The notes: generated from the letters alone by a model not told the origin. A DNA stretch of 64,000 nucleotides from Hyphodiscus hymeniophilus (GCA_016508695.1 VNKQ01000009.1:372001-436000), one strand, 5' to 3'; counted from the stretch's first letter, positions 20,820 to 33,264 are shown. Program-made: numbers and translations.

Positions 20820-23219
20820 TCAAATAATGTGCGTAATACTCATTCTCTCATTTCCCTTACTTCGATCCGAACTTCGATCCGGCCCTCTCCCCGCACTTCC
20901 ACCACTCCCTGGATATCTTGATGGAAGAGGTTGCGCATAACCGCCCTGCTCTCTGGCCAGGACACCCACAAGATACTCGACTCTCTCCCAGCCACCCCAA
21001 TCCCTAGCCTCGACATCCGTCAACACACCAGTACCTTCGTCGTGAGCACCACCCAACAATGTCGGGCTGGGCAGATTTCCACCTGCTACAGTGCCAATGT
21101 TCATTCCTGTCTCGCTCCCCTGCCAGACCCAACTGTTGTCCGTGCTACCTTGCAAGTCTCCTGAAACATAGGCTACCAATTCTTCGTCCATGTCCCGCTC
21201 ACCGCGGTAGCCTTTGCTGCCTGCTATTCCTCCAGCGCGACGCTTCTCTATGAGCACATCTAGAAAGAATGCGATGTTGCGTCCGCAGGCTATGTTGACT
21301 TCTCGCAACGTCGCAATACAGGATGAGGCACGAACACAGGTAAGTGCAGCATCGAAGAGGCCTCCGAATAGCAAGAAGAGTGTGCATCGCCATATGTGAG
21401 TACAAATCATGGCGTTTGCAGTTGGGCCAAACGGGGTCGCAGAGAGGTTGGAAGGACTAGACAATGCCATTGCTCGTGCAAAAAGATTCGTTGAGTCGAG
21501 CGAAGCTCGTAAACATTGCTCGATTGCGTTACTGCGCAACTCTGGCGGGCAGGATGTGGTTAGGTTGTGGCGATGGAGAACTAGGCGTGCATTCATGAGA
21601 TGGCAAATCGGAGCGAGTGTCCTTGGATCCAAGGGTTCATGTGCCGTGAGCTGGCACGAGGGCGGGAAAGACGACATGCAAGAGCTGAAATGCGTGTCGA
21701 AAGTGGCGAGTGTCGAGGGTGAGATGATGGGTGACTTCAGAGTTTTGATGAGTTGTGAGACTGCTCGTACAACATGGATGATAGGCAAGATGAAGTTGGT
21801 GAGTGGAGGTGCACCATTGGGAACCATCATTCCGGAGTCATGGATGTAATGGTCATCAATTGCTGCTGGTAGGCCGACGTCGCAGTCCGTGTCTTCGATG
21901 AGGAGTGGTCGTCCAAGTTCGAGCGACATGTGTCTATCCCAAACGTAAATACCCCACCAGACTCGTCGACGCATCTCGCCTTCGATCATTGGCCATGGGC
22001 CGGTCTCGCAATGCAGGCCAATATCTTGAGATATTCGTACCGCAGAAGCTAGCCAAGTCCATGCAGCAGACTTGAGGTTCATCTCGGTAAGGAAGACGCT
22101 CGTTAAGATCGCAGTTCGTGCATGATCAATCACAAATTCGTCGTTCCACATGTCAATAAGCTTACGCGAGATTTCGATGAACTCTTTGCCCTTATAAGGC
22201 CGCGGTATACTTGGCTCCGTACTGAAGAGGACGCCTACAGCCAATATTGCAAAAAGTAGCGAGGTCCAGACAGGGGGCACACCGTGAAGAGTGCCCGCCT
22301 TGTAAACTGCCTCATATTCTTGTTGAAACGTTGGCCAATGCAGAATAGGTATCATCATATGAACCGAAGCATAATATGAACCAATCAGATGGTCCGCCAT
22401 GTGCTTCGGAGGGAGATCCGGTCGGTGGGGGTTGAAATGTGCCTGCGATCCCAGCTGTCGATGAGCCGCGGGTATTTTGAAGATACCCCGTCCATAGTTT
22501 CGAATGTTTGAGCGAGCCCGGGAGAAGTCATAAGGCGGCGGAGGACGCTGCCTTCTAGTGGGATGCGATCCTATCTCTGGTAGTCGCAATGGTGTTTGTT
22601 GGGGTCCGTCACTGTCCAAGTCCATTTGACTCTCGTTCAAATTCATCATAGAACGTAAATGCTGATTCTCGCGCTTGATTTGTGCAATCTGCTTCTCTAG
22701 GTCCTGCACTTGCTTGATTGATGACATGCGCCTATTTGTCTCCTTCGTAAACTGACACTTGACGTTCCTACTGGAGCATTCCGAGCAACTGGTTGTTTCC
22801 GTTGCGTCGCATTTAACTTTGCGCTCTCTACATGCGTCACAGCTTGGATCCTTCCTCCTCTGCCGATAAGCTCTTTTCTGTGCTTGCATGTTTGCAGCGG
22901 ACATCTGCCCTCCTGAAGGCCCTGGAGTCCCACTTGACGAGTCATTTGAGGCCATCGAGTCCATTCCGGGAGGTCCTGGAGAAGTATTGGCAGGTCCATA
23001 AGAGTTCTGAAATGGGTGTCCTCCCAACGATATTCCCGATGGCATGTTCAAGTGAGGAAGTTGATGCCCACTCGTCGGTCGAGGGGAGGCGCCCATAAGC
23101 CCTCCATCGTACATACCTTGGGGCCTTGGGGACGCTGCAGATGATACGGAAGAAGAATCGTATGATGCCGTAGAAGGTATTGGGGATCTTGGATATGTAT
23201 TATGACCTGAGCCTGCCAT
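20820..23219 (-). CDS. Zn2Cys6 transcription factor with fungal-specific regulatory domain
   Basis: A single exon of 799 residues from the ATG at 23219 (M-A-G-S-G-H). The same frame stays open upstream to 23537 without clear protein character, so the downstream ATG is preferred. A Ser/Pro-rich head is followed by the binuclear cluster with cysteines at 127, 130, 137, 145, 148 and 155 (C-D-A-C-R-E-R-K-V-K-C-D), then a coiled-coil linker (about 168-195). A middle-homology region contains G-R-P-L-L-I-E-D-T-D-C-D, typical of the Fungal_trans domain. It should bind DNA as a dimer in the nucleus. Target genes are unknown; it is about 4 kb from the RiPP precursor, with the permease between, so it could only speculatively be its regulator. 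Confidence 0.93.
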   Translation of the reverse strand: MAGSGHNTYPRSPIPSTASYDSSSVSSAASPRPQGMYDGGLMGASPRPTSGHQLPHLNMPSGISLGGHPFQNSYGPANTSPGPPGMDSMASNDSSSGTPGPSGGQMSAANMQAQKRAYRQRRKDPSCDACRERKVKCDATETTSCSECSSRNVKCQFTKETNRRMSSIKQVQDLEKQIAQIKRENQHLRSMMNLNESQMDLDSDGPQQTPLRLPEIGSHPTRRQRPPPPYDFSRARSNIRNYGRGIFKIPAAHRQLGSQAHFNPHRPDLPPKHMADHLIGSYYASVHMMIPILHWPTFQQEYEAVYKAGTLHGVPPVWTSLLFAILAVGVLFSTEPSIPRPYKGKEFIEISRKLIDMWNDEFVIDHARTAILTSVFLTEMNLKSAAWTWLASAVRISQDIGLHCETGPWPMIEGEMRRRVWWGIYVWDRHMSLELGRPLLIEDTDCDVGLPAAIDDHYIHDSGMMVPNGAPPLTNFILPIIHVVRAVSQLIKTLKSPIISPSTLATFDTHFSSCMSSFPPSCQLTAHEPLDPRTLAPICHLMNARLVLHRHNLTTSCPPELRSNAIEQCLRASLDSTNLFARAMALSSPSNLSATPFGPTANAMICTHIWRCTLFLLFGGLFDAALTCVRASSCIATLREVNIACGRNIAFFLDVLIEKRRAGGIAGSKGYRGERDMDEELVAYVSGDLQGSTDNSWVWQGSETGMNIGTVAGGNLPSPTLLGGAHDEGTGVLTDVEARDWGGWERVEYLVGVLAREQGGYAQPLPSRYPGSGGSAGRGPDRSSDRSKGNERMSITHII

Positions 23220-26200
23220 TTCGAAGAGCAGTTTTCCACAGATAGGCTGTCGCTTAGATGATGTTGGTACAAAGTTTGGGCTCGCTCGGCAGGTGGAGGG
23301 TAACAAGATCTTTGATCTCAAGACATCCTGGTTCACCTTATGAACATCGGAAATCGTGGATGGTCCAAGATTCGAAATGCCTCGAAATGGAGTGGTAGAG
23401 ATTGTCTTCGCAATTATAACCAAGGATGATTGTATTGATCGGAAAATAGACGTTCTAAGCAAAAGGCCAGTAGTATCTTGCTTCAAGGATTTTGTCGATC
23501 CGCGACACCGCTGCTGCCGGACTGCGGTGTGGTGCAACGTCAGGGCTACTAGATCCGATGCAAGTGCGTGAGGTCGCCGGGCTGGACCTTACCCCCACCA
23601 CAGGCCAGAGTCCAAGGTACCAGATGTCGGCAGCTGATCCGTACCGCGAAGCTGTAATCTGTGACACGAAATGTGATCAGCCAGTGGCGCTGCAAAAATA
23701 TCTGGGTGACCTTCAAAGACCTCATCAGTTGCGCTAAGGGCACATTGAAGCGGTTTAATGATGTTGACAAGGAGATTTGCTCGCAACGTTAATGACGAGC
23801 ATCGTTGAGAGTTGAAAGTACAATAGCGCAAGCAAAGGACTAGGAGGGTATGACGGACAGAAAAGCATCAGCTATCCACTTTAAGGCTGATTGAGAAATC
23901 CGGAGTAACTTAATGCGTAACGTTATAGTGACAAGCATATAGCGTCGCAATTCGCCAAAATTCACAGAATCATGGGCAACTAGCCCTGCTGCCGGGGACC
24001 CACGTCTTCTCAGTCAATGTAGGAATGGCGATGTGGCAATCATGTCAATTACATTTTTGAAGATCGAAGGTGTTAACAGGGCCAAGCATTGAGGAATAAT
24101 AATGAGAGCAAATTAGCCTGCCGCCGCAAGTCTCAGTGCTGTGAGCTCTCTCTGGATTGATGGGCTCGTGACAGAACCCGCTTGCGCTTGCTTTGAGGTG
24201 TTCTCGGCGCAGGCTTTGTACTCTACATGCCTACCAGATCGGCGTCGAACCTGCCTCACGTCGGATCATGTGTTGTGCATGTCTGATGAGCCTATGGATA
24301 GACACACTCGTGCAGTACGCAGACGTTCGGTACCAATGAGCCGCTTCAAGCACAGTGAATAGCAGGGGTAGATATCGCAGATAGATTAAGATACATACGA
24401 GGAGTCTGTTTCACTGTGAATGATCTTTCTTGCCCCGCCAACTTTGGTGACTCTACAGCCTTCTCGGGATGGGGCGTGGTAGGTGCGTTCCTGCAACGCT
24501 CACTGCATATGTACGTCTGGAGGTGATTCTGTTTCCGTACGGGCTGCCGAAGAGTTCGGCCCGGCGGTTGGGCAACAGAATAAGACCAGATAGTAAGGTT
24601 CTGAATGATTTGGATTCCTCGAATTGGCGCCCTTTGGAGGTGTTTTGGGAGGAGCTGAAATTGAACGGACTTGGTCCTTGTTCGTAGACTTGTGGGTTCT
24701 TCAAAGCTTTCAGAAGCACGCGTAGTCTGGGGAAGATATTGAGATAGTTTGAGGACAGCAATGCTAGGTATATGTCGAGGATCAACGCTAGCGAGGTAAG
24801 CCTGTCGAGCTTGGCTGTGCTAGAGTAGTGATATAGTCTCTTTAAAGAAGATTAACAGGCGATTCCGTCTCAGATCACGGTTGAGGAGTTGAGTACTGGG
24901 GTATCGGATAGTGTTGATCGGTTGAGGTGGTACTTGCTATCCTTGCCACATAACGTCCCTGATAGTGGACGGCTTGCATCGAAGCGATTGCTCCTGGGGT
25001 ACTTTTCGGAGTGATGTCTTGATCTCGACGACCACGTCGGGGTCAAGATCAGCGAATGGTACCTTCGTAATCATTGCAGGGCTCTTGTGGAGTGCGCATG
25101 TTTGCATACAGTACCAGCCTTGAGAATCCAGACCAGGGCCTATGCTCGTAAACCAAGAAGAATAGACCGAGGAGCTCGACTACCTTTTTCACTGGGGTGT
25201 CGCATCTTGCTCTTGAAGGCAGAACTAGCCGTGGTTTGAGGGTAGTCTCTAGACGCCAGTGGATAATATGGACGTCTATTGGCGGTTTCAGCGATCTGCT
25301 ATTCTTCCTTTCCTCTTCCCGTTGAGGATCAAGGCGATCTATTACGTGCTTTTGAAATCCGAGTCAGGCCAGGCTAACTGCTAGTAGTATAAAGAAGAGG
25401 AACGATACTAGGCGAGCCCCTGGCATAATAACGAAGGCCCGCATAGCCGCCCAAAAGGAAGATTTCGGGCCTGATGCAAACCTTAAGACAGAAACAGAAT
25501 GGCAAGTTCCGACGGGATGATGGACGCTGCAATGTGGGGTGGCCCGGTAGGTAGGGTCTGTTAGCGCAATGGGATGGTTCGTAACCTCGCAAGGCAAGAA
25601 ATCCGAGGGGGTCTCGATATCATACAAGGCCAGGGTCGTTGTGGTCCAGCTACGAATACAGCGTCAACGACGCAACGCAACCGTCTGGTGACCAAGAACA
25701 TGGCCGAGTCTGCTGGCTTGACTCGACGGCAGCGTACCTCGTTCTGCAAGTATCATCCGGGTGAACCGACTGCCGACAGCCACCCAGACGCCTCTTGACC
25801 TCCTGCATGTTGGGGCGGTGAGCCATCTCCGTGTCTCTCTCTCGATATTGCTATCTGTTTGCCTTGTTATTAGCAATATTTATCACGATATGGGTAGAGC
25901 TTGTACCGACCGTGGAACAGGTTTAACGCAAAGGCATGACATGTCAGAATGCGACTCTGTTAATTCAGATGACCATCATCTAATCATCTCATAAGCGTTC
26001 AAGGTTGCGAAGGTAGGGGAACGAAGAGGCTTCGGCTTCGTTTCAGGTGATTCTGCGGTAGATCGTAGCCCCTGCACTGACCCGGTATGCACTATGTTAC
26101 CCCCCACCGTTGCGACATCGTATGGTTGGACGATCATGAGCTTTACACCGCTTCCTTCGGCACTCCCATGCTGACACTATCTGCTTCCTGAGAAGCAAAT

Positions 26201-29200
26201 CTTGCGCCGAAGGCGTGTACTGATATTGCAGCTGTGTTGGTAGTTCTCTGGCCTTGTTTATCGTGATAAGAGAAACTTCATTGCAGCAATGCACAGGCGG
26301 AAATGGATGCAGTCAGATATTGCCTCCCCCAGCGATATCTGCTATGCACATCGCATGGAGAATCCTTCAAATTGACGAAATAGCATCAGCTTTATTCCCG
26401 GAAGAATACATATCAGATGGGTTCCCAGCTTATCAGGGTCATGAAGGGGGCGGGCGCTCTTTCCTACATCGAACGCATGAAGGTCGCTACCACGAATAGA
26501 TTCTGATTTTGAGCAAGGTTCTAATGCTGACTCACGGTCGGCCGACGTTGTCGTTCCGGATTGCATAAATGTGTATCTGGCAGCTTGTTCGTTTCCATAT
26601 CCGAAAGTCGCCAATGCATTCTCAAAGAACAAGATGACAGCACGAAGCTGGTAGAGTGGTTTCAACGTCCTACCTCTTGCGGAGTTAGAGCCGAATTGGG
26701 CATGATTTTCATCATCTAACTCGATCCTGCCTAGGTCTCGACAATCTGATAATATCGCAGAACATTTCTTGCGGCTAAATTTTGTACTGAATGTAATAAC
26801 TGCCTTTTGACCTTGTGGACCCAAAGAACAAGGCGCCATCAAGGCGCTTCAAAGCCGTCAAGAAGTGCTCTGATATCATGCTTGTTCATATGCGCCCAAG
26901 TCTCTTCTACTACTGTCCTGAAAAGCCGGCCAAATAATTTGCCGCAGTTGATAACTTGATGCCTTGCGGAACGAACGCCGCCGTGGCGTTCAATCTTCTA
27001 CCGGTAGCTAAGTCGGTTGAAGCCGAGGGGAAGGGGTGAATTGGAGGCGGTTTTGGCGCTTCTTGTATTGATGAAGATCAGAGACCGGGCCGAAGGATTA
27101 TCATTTCCTAATCTTCTCAGATCTTCTCCGACGGTCATGATAAGGTTCGCTCTGCTGCACGGATGAAGTCTGCCATGCACTCTTAACGCACTGACACCCG
27201 TACCAGAGCCGTGTGATTGACATTTGATGGATGTTTGTGGGGTTGACATCACCGCATGCAGCATCGAGGTAGAGACTTCCGAGTTCGCCTCTCAAAATGT
27301 GAGTCCGCAAGAAAGGGGTTTACCCGGGATCATACATACGGAGTTATTTCTCGGAACTTGCCATAATGCAGCTGCAAATCTGAGCAGATCATCGTTAAAT
27401 TTCGCTGGGATCGTCAACTTCAGATGAGTCCCAGGATCATGGTGTGTGGCCGTGTAAGCCAGACAGTCCTCCCCAATGTCAGTTGTCAATGTGGCGGAGA
27501 GGCAATTAAGTGATCACCACGGCCTCGAGTGGGTTGAAGTGGAATTTCGAAAAATGACAACGTTTGTTCCCTTGCACACCGAGGAAGACTATCCCTCGGC
27601 CCATTCATCCCAGATGGGATTTCTCTGTTGGAGAACGAAGATCCTAAGCTGCGATATTTTCTTTAGCGGTAGCATGATAATTGCACAGCCTCAATTACGA
27701 CAGTACAAGTGGCGTTTGACTTCTTGGGGATTTTCTGGATTAGGTCTACTTCGTTCCTCAGGGTTGAATAAATAAGGCCAAGTCCAAATGCATGTCAGAA
27801 GCCGATCCCCACCCAAGCTTCTCGCACTAGGTAAGAAGCTCGTCCCAGCTTTTGCCAGAGTGCCGGCAGCGTTACCGAAGAAAGTGGGAGTATTTATCTT
27901 ATTACTCATGCAAACTTCCTGCCGGCGCATCAAGAAAACCTCATACCCAGTAATCGTGAAGATCCGCATTTAGACCAGAGTCCCAGACCTCGGAAACGCA
28001 ACACCCAGAAGTGGAAGCAATCAATCTTAGCCCACTCAAGTCCCGTCGATCATATCCCTGAAGAGCATTCTATCCCGCATGATGAATCTGAAACGTGACA
28101 GCGCGGGAGACTGGAAAGAGGGGTTGGGTATGGTTTGGGCTCCGAAGGAAGGGCCTGGCCCAATTGTCAATCATGCGTTCAGTTGCAGTCCGGCCACTGT
28201 ACCGTGTAGCCGTCTTAGATTCGCAGATCATATTCCGTACCATGAATCATGAAAGTGGAGAGAAAACAAAGAGAGCGCCTTGAATGTTTGTTCCTCTTCT
28301 TCTCCGAGTCTTGTTTATCAAGCTGAATCCAGAGCTTTGATACATTCCAAATATCATGTAAGTGCCAGCAACTTCCCAGAATCTAAGGAACGCATAAATA
28401 TGGCGCCAGTCGGCAAGAAACATCAAACAATACGGACTATTTTGACGGCTGGGAATTGCAGGAAACGGACCATCACTCCGATCGAACTGTCGCAAATTGC
28501 AGATCACCATTCCGTACTCTCCTCCTCGGTAAATGTCCATACGCAGACGAAGAGCTCCTGGACCATTGCGAAACGCATGGTGATCTTGCAGAACCTTTGA
28601 TGCATCACACTGCCAAAGCTACCAAGCACTTACAAGGCTACCTCGGCCGACTCCTCAAAATGGAAGGAAGTGACCCTGGCTGGGTTCCAGGATTTTTGAA
28701 CAGGTTTGATGCATGAATCTACATCATCGCAGCCCCCAATGGAGGACAGAGACAGGAGACTCGGGAATTAGAGGGTCTTCTGCCATCTGCGTGGCAACAG
28801 CGAGCTTCGGGAAAGCCATTGAGAGAAGTAAACACGCGCGCATTCACAAATCTCAGTTCCTGAGCAGTCGACGGCCCCAATTCTGGATCATAATCTGTAG
28901 CTTCGGAAGACGCCGCAATCCAGCATTCTGTGGATACTCACCGCCCCATATAACGACTATTCTGCCACTGTGAAGAAAAAAACTCATTCCTTCCGAAATT
29001 TCTTTGTCAATTATCCGACAACTCACCGACGGTATAGTTCTACATTCAAGAAGATTACTTGCTTTTCTTTTCAGTCATTGTTGTTCTCTTGTTCACTGCC
29101 ATCTCTCAGTCATATCTCTCAGTGATAGTGGATATTAGGAGCAAGTCTGTGTCCTTTGGTTCTATTGTATGTAGTTCCTTAAAATCGCCAGCTATTTTGG

Positions 29201-29365
29201 TTATCGACAATACTCGAGACGTCAATCGAATCAAATCAAGTATAAGGTTATCCAACCGAGAAGCTTGCCTTTCTTCAACCTTCGGCTCAGAAATAACTCC
29301 ATTGCCTTCTTCATCACAAGACTTTCTTTGCCACATCTTCGCGGTCATTTTCTCACCCAAAAAGC
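23220..29365. other. Gene-poor 6.1-kb region
   Basis: No frame has family motifs or a consistent exon structure. The longest frame, 26342-26842 (-), looks random. A short plus-strand frame ending at 28716 (from about 28456) has protein-like composition near its end, for example H-H-T-A-K-A-T-K-H-L-Q and M-E-G-S-D-P-G-W-V-P, and a good GTAAAT donor sits at about 28529, so a small multi-exon gene at 28399-28716 is possible but unproven. The right end must contain the adenine deaminase promoter. Confidence 0.4.
28456..28716 (+). CDS. Possible 3' exon of a small hypothetical gene
   Basis: The frame ends with a plausible C-terminal segment of about 60 residues (C-P-Y-A-D-E-E-L-L-D-H-C through F-L-N-R-F-D-A), with charged helices and two cysteines. 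It has no ATG of its own in a good place, so an upstream exon would be needed; an ATG at 28399 opens another frame that could be joined by splicing. I do not recognise a family. This may be chance. Confidence 0.2.
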   Translation: MQETDHHSDRTVANCRSPFRTLLLGKCPYADEELLDHCETHGDLAEPLMHHTAKATKHLQGYLGRLLKMEGSDPGWVPGFLNRFDA

Positions 29366-30415
29366 ATGTGTAAAGATATGAGGCAGTTCCTCAAGGAGCT
29401 TCCAAAGTGCGAACACCACCTCCATATCGAGGGATCCCTCTCACCAGAGCTTCTGTTCCAGCTCGCAGCAACCAATCGCATTAAATTGCCCCACGACAAT
29501 TCTGCTTTTGCCTCAATATCCACCTTGGAGGCCCGCTACGAGCACTTTACCTCCCTTGATGATTTCCTACACTTCTATTACATCGGGATGTCTGTCCTCA
29601 TCACCTCCTCCGACTTCGAATCTCTAGCCTACGATTACTTTACTCGCGCACACAAAGACGGCGTCCACCACGCTGAAATATTCTTCGACCCCCAGGCGCA
29701 CACTGATCGCGGAATTGCGTACAACACTGTCGTGACTGGACTGGTAGCTGCACAGCAGCGAGCCGAAAAAGATTACGGGCTTACGTCTAAGTTGATCTTG
29801 TGCTTCCTACGACACATGACGGCAGATGATGCTCTTGGGACATATAAAGCAGCGTCATCGCTGGGGCATTTCTCAGATGGCACTGTCGTGGGCATTGGAT
29901 TGGATAGCAGCGAGGTTGGGAATCCCCCAGAGATATTCAGAGAGGTCTATGCTGCAGCTTCTGAAGCCGGTATTCGACGAACAGCGCATGCCGGAGAAGA
30001 AGGTGACCCGACGTATATTGAGAGGGCGCTAGATATTTGCAACGTGGAGCGAATCGATCACGGAATCAGACTGGCTGAGGACGGAGCGCTCCTGAAGCGG
30101 GTTGCGAAGGACAAGACGCTGCTCACCGTGTGCCCGCTGAGCAATGTTCGACTTCGATGCGTGTCCAAAGTTGCGGATTTACCCATCCGGAAGTTCTTGG
30201 ATTCGGGTGTTAGGTTCAGCATTAACAGCGATGATCCTGCTTATTTTGGTGGGTATATTCTGGACAATTTTTATGCAGTCCAAGAGGCTTTTGGGCTGTC
30301 CATGGAAGAGTGGAAGTACATTGCCGATGGGGCCATTAAGGGTAGCTGGTGCGATGAGGAGAGAAAAACATTTTTGTTGGAGAAGGTGGAGGAATGTATT
30401 GCGAAATACAGCTAA
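29366..30415 (+). CDS. AAH1: Adenine deaminase (adenine aminohydrolase)
   Basis: A single exon of 349 residues, the normal size for Aah1-type enzymes. It converts adenine to hypoxanthine and ammonia in purine salvage, in the cytosol and nucleus. Zinc and catalytic motifs of the adenosine/adenine deaminase family are all present: H-H-L-H-I-E-G-S (17-24), H-A-G-E-E (208-212), the D-H-G motif (231-233) and S-D-D-P (288-291). The segment S-I-N-S-D-D-P-A-Y-F-G-G-Y is characteristic of the adenine-specific branch. The ATG at 29366 gives the expected N terminus; a second ATG 12 bases on is possible. Confidence 0.96.
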   Translation: MCKDMRQFLKELPKCEHHLHIEGSLSPELLFQLAATNRIKLPHDNSAFASISTLEARYEHFTSLDDFLHFYYIGMSVLITSSDFESLAYDYFTRAHKDGVHHAEIFFDPQAHTDRGIAYNTVVTGLVAAQQRAEKDYGLTSKLILCFLRHMTADDALGTYKAASSLGHFSDGTVVGIGLDSSEVGNPPEIFREVYAAASEAGIRRTAHAGEEGDPTYIERALDICNVERIDHGIRLAEDGALLKRVAKDKTLLTVCPLSNVRLRCVSKVADLPIRKFLDSGVRFSINSDDPAYFGGYILDNFYAVQEAFGLSMEEWKYIADGAIKGSWCDEERKTFLLEKVEECIAKYS

Positions 30416-31728
30416 AAGACAACTGAAATCAAACGTGGAAAGATGGAAGGTTTTTCACCTCGTCAAGAGTGGAGCTCATGTTCTCCCTGATGGCATTTCA
30501 CGGAGTTGGGAGCAAAGCATTTACGGATTTTTCGCATGAGTTAGACATAGCGGGACATCTCACGATACGTTAGACTAGGGTTACATGTCGTCACCTAATG
30601 CGAAGACACTTACATGGATCTTCCCATTGTTTGATGTTCGCAAATTGCAGATATGGTATCTACTTTTGTTCTGATCGAGCTCCACGATTCCTAAGGTACG
30701 TACTTGTAAAACTCCAACAGTGTGGAATTTTCTTTCTCATGGTCTTCGATCAATCAATCACAGCTTTATTAGATTGCCCTTTCATTTCGGTCCTTATTTT
30801 AATTCAATGATGTTATCGCCCTTGCTTTGCCTATTTTCTATCGTTAATACGCTCTATGCGGGTTTACGTTCTCGAGATTGTCTGGGTGAAGAAAGTTTGG
30901 TTGAACTAGTACCTAGTTCTACCTACTTGCACTCACAAAAGACTAGTGGGTACCATCACAGAGACAAATTTGGGGAGGCGGACACCAGTAATTTTGAGAT
31001 TCTAGTACTTATTCACGTCCTGGGCCACACGGGCTCAAGATTGTCCTTGGTCAGAATTTTGCGAGACAAAAGCTGATCCTCTCCTCTTCAAAGCCACATT
31101 CGTTCAACCCTCAATGATTGGAGGCATCCACCGAATCTGTTGCAAACCGATCCCCTCAAGAATATAGGACAGACACGGGTTTCTCCTGCTACGCGTACAT
31201 TCAAACACGAAACAGCTTCCACTACCGGCGCGTCAGTCTTCGGTGCTGCATCTGTGGCATTTTCGTATTCTACCCTTAGGGCCCGTTGCAGAACTGCTTT
31301 GTGCCTCTCGAGATCCCCTACCACAGCTATTCATCAACCAACCTACTCAAGTCACGTTCTTTGGCGGATTTCAGCCTACCATATAACCAGTAATACCCCA
31401 AACTCAACGATTTTCCAGAATATCGATATCACGGTATACGCCTCTTGTTGTCCAGAGTTCGTCCAGCAAGCACAAGCTCCAAGCGAGCATTCATCACCGT
31501 CTCCCCATTGATTGTCCGCTACTCCTCTGCCACTATAGACTGAGCGCCAGTTATACCAACTGGGTACGAAGTGTGTTCACGCCTCTGTAGAGAGTAGTCC
31601 CAATCCCTCGGAACGACCTTGCCAACAATCAAGATCTGGACTGGGATTTTCATAATCCGCGCTTGCCTAGCCCAAAGTACTTCACGCAGAGTCAGATCAT
31701 CGTCTGATAACAGATAATCTCGGAAACC
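30416..31728. other. Intergenic region
   Basis: Nothing recognisable. Frames at 30720-31076 and 31140-31511 (+) are T-rich or low in protein character. It holds the 3' end of the adenine deaminase gene. Confidence 0.5.
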
Positions 31729-32319
31729 ATGGGCAGAGAACTCACCCTTGACGAGGCGATAGCCATCGATGTGATGTGCACCGAACGGTGCACCTTACGA
31801 AGGAAAAATCAAGAGATTCCAGAATGGGTTCACTATCTGGACGAATTCCGTGCCCGATTCGGATGGAGGCCACCCGTCCGACAGATCCTGATTGTAGAGG
31901 CGAAATTGAGGCAAAATCCTGTCTACTTTTACAACGGAGCGGGTACGCACTGGAGCACTGAAAATCCATTCCTAGGACTTCCGGGAGATAATCAGTTCAC
32001 GGATCAACAGACGAGGATGTTCGACCAGGAATTTCGAAGATTCGAGCGAGCGCCACCGTCGCTTCAGATGGAGTTTTTCGGTCGTTCTATTCGCCACCAG
32101 GCAGTGCAGCAGCAGATGATGGGGCAGCGATTAGTTCAGAACAGTATGCCTTCACATAGCCCAGTGCCGCAACCAGTCACTGCCTTAACACCGCCGCAGC
32201 AATTGGATCGACAGAGGCTGCCCCAAGGACAACTGCTGTCTGTCCAAGAAACTCTCGGCGGAGCCAAGACTGGTAGGCCAGAGAGCCGTCAGACCCACTC
32301 CAGAGGAGTAAATCGATGA
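31729..32319 (+). CDS. Hypothetical protein, 196 residues
   Basis: An intact single-exon frame from a well-placed ATG. The first 120 residues look folded, with W-V-H-Y-L-D-E-F-R-A-R-F-G-W-R-P-P and F-Y-N-G-A-G-T-H-W; the rest is Gln/Pro/Ser-rich and probably disordered. No signal peptide or membrane span is visible and I recognise no family. Even composition and lack of stops over 590 bases favour a real gene over chance. Confidence 0.5.
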   Translation: MGRELTLDEAIAIDVMCTERCTLRRKNQEIPEWVHYLDEFRARFGWRPPVRQILIVEAKLRQNPVYFYNGAGTHWSTENPFLGLPGDNQFTDQQTRMFDQEFRRFERAPPSLQMEFFGRSIRHQAVQQQMMGQRLVQNSMPSHSPVPQPVTALTPPQQLDRQRLPQGQLLSVQETLGGAKTGRPESRQTHSRGVNR

Positions 32320-32478
32320 GCTCGAAAATCTTTGTGTAGAATGAAAGGAGGAAGGTGGGAATTTCTTCCCCGCCAAGCCAGAAGCAGCAAGTAACAAGAT
32401 TGACCAAGTCCTCAAGGTCCGATGTCTCTTGTTACATCCTACTCAACAATCCACCAGATCCGCCGGCGTCAGCTTTGG

Positions 32479-33261
32479 TCAGCACATCCCCAGCCAGAAC
32501 GAAGAGCAAGGATTGGTGAAAGCACGCGCATCACGAACCTTGAACTTCCCTTGAAATCTGAACAGAACGGCTTGCTTATCAATGCTCGAAGCATTGGATG
32601 GGATGTCAGACACGACTTCCCACTCGCGGACCGTCCCGGGACGTTGATGCTTGCGAGAACGGGAAGCTGAGGGTGCATAGGATGGTTTTGGAAGACGGGG
32701 AATTTCGAGCTTCTTCGCGGCATCCACTCGGGGATCCGGGACAAAAGGCTGGAGAGGAGCCAGACGTTGTGGTTGGGGCAGCTTCGAAGGCACATATTCT
32801 GGGGGCCGTTTCTGTTCAGAATCTCGCGGTCCTGATGGCCGAGCGGCCGTTAGGTTTTGATCTCGACGATGTTGTAAATTTTGACCTTCGATCTTTCCTG
32901 GAGCGATCTGGGGTGTTTTATTAGGAATTTCTCTCTTGCTAGGAGAAGGGGGTGTGAAATGTGGGAGTTGTGCCAGTGAAGGGAGTCTGATAGCTCCAAT
33001 GGCTGGACAAGGAAGGATGGCATTGTTGGGGTCAATATTATATGGCAGTTCTGCTAGGTAATGAAAGTTGGTGTCTGTCAGAAAGCCTAAGGGTCTGAGG
33101 TCGTACAAGGGTAGATTCGATTCACTCAAGTCACCGGGGAAGCTGCGCCTCAAGTGTGATTCAAAAAGCTACACAAACACTACTCATACAAAGCGCTCAG
33201 AATTGGTTACACGCTGGACTAATGTTGCTTGATACGCCGCGAATCTCGGAAGATAGATCAT
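32479..33261 (-). CDS. Hypothetical protein, exon structure uncertain
   Basis: A 230-codon frame (32479-33168) has no internal ATG near its start, so an upstream exon is required. The best model starts at 33261 and splices a 17-codon exon (33211-33261) over a 42-nt intron with a GTAACC donor, giving about 246 residues. The N-terminal part then reads as an amphipathic segment followed by L-P-L-Y-D-L-R-P-L-G-F; the middle is Pro/Arg/Lys-rich and probably disordered. The start lies three bases beyond the inferred dynamin stop codon, so either the two genes are extremely tight or the dynamin model should be extended into this frame. The 3' end may also contain a further intron. No family recognised. 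Confidence 0.4.
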
Positions 33262-33264
33262 TCA

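Noticed and set aside
20385..20921. 178-codon plus-strand frame
   Set aside because: Overlaps the 3' end of the Zn2Cys6 gene on the other strand and has no motif.
25555..25630. TTAGCGCAATGGG resembling a tRNA A box
   Set aside because: No matching B box, anticodon stem or acceptor stem follows.
26342..26842. 166-codon minus-strand frame in the gene-poor region
   Set aside because: No hydrophobic core, motif or family resemblance; probably chance.
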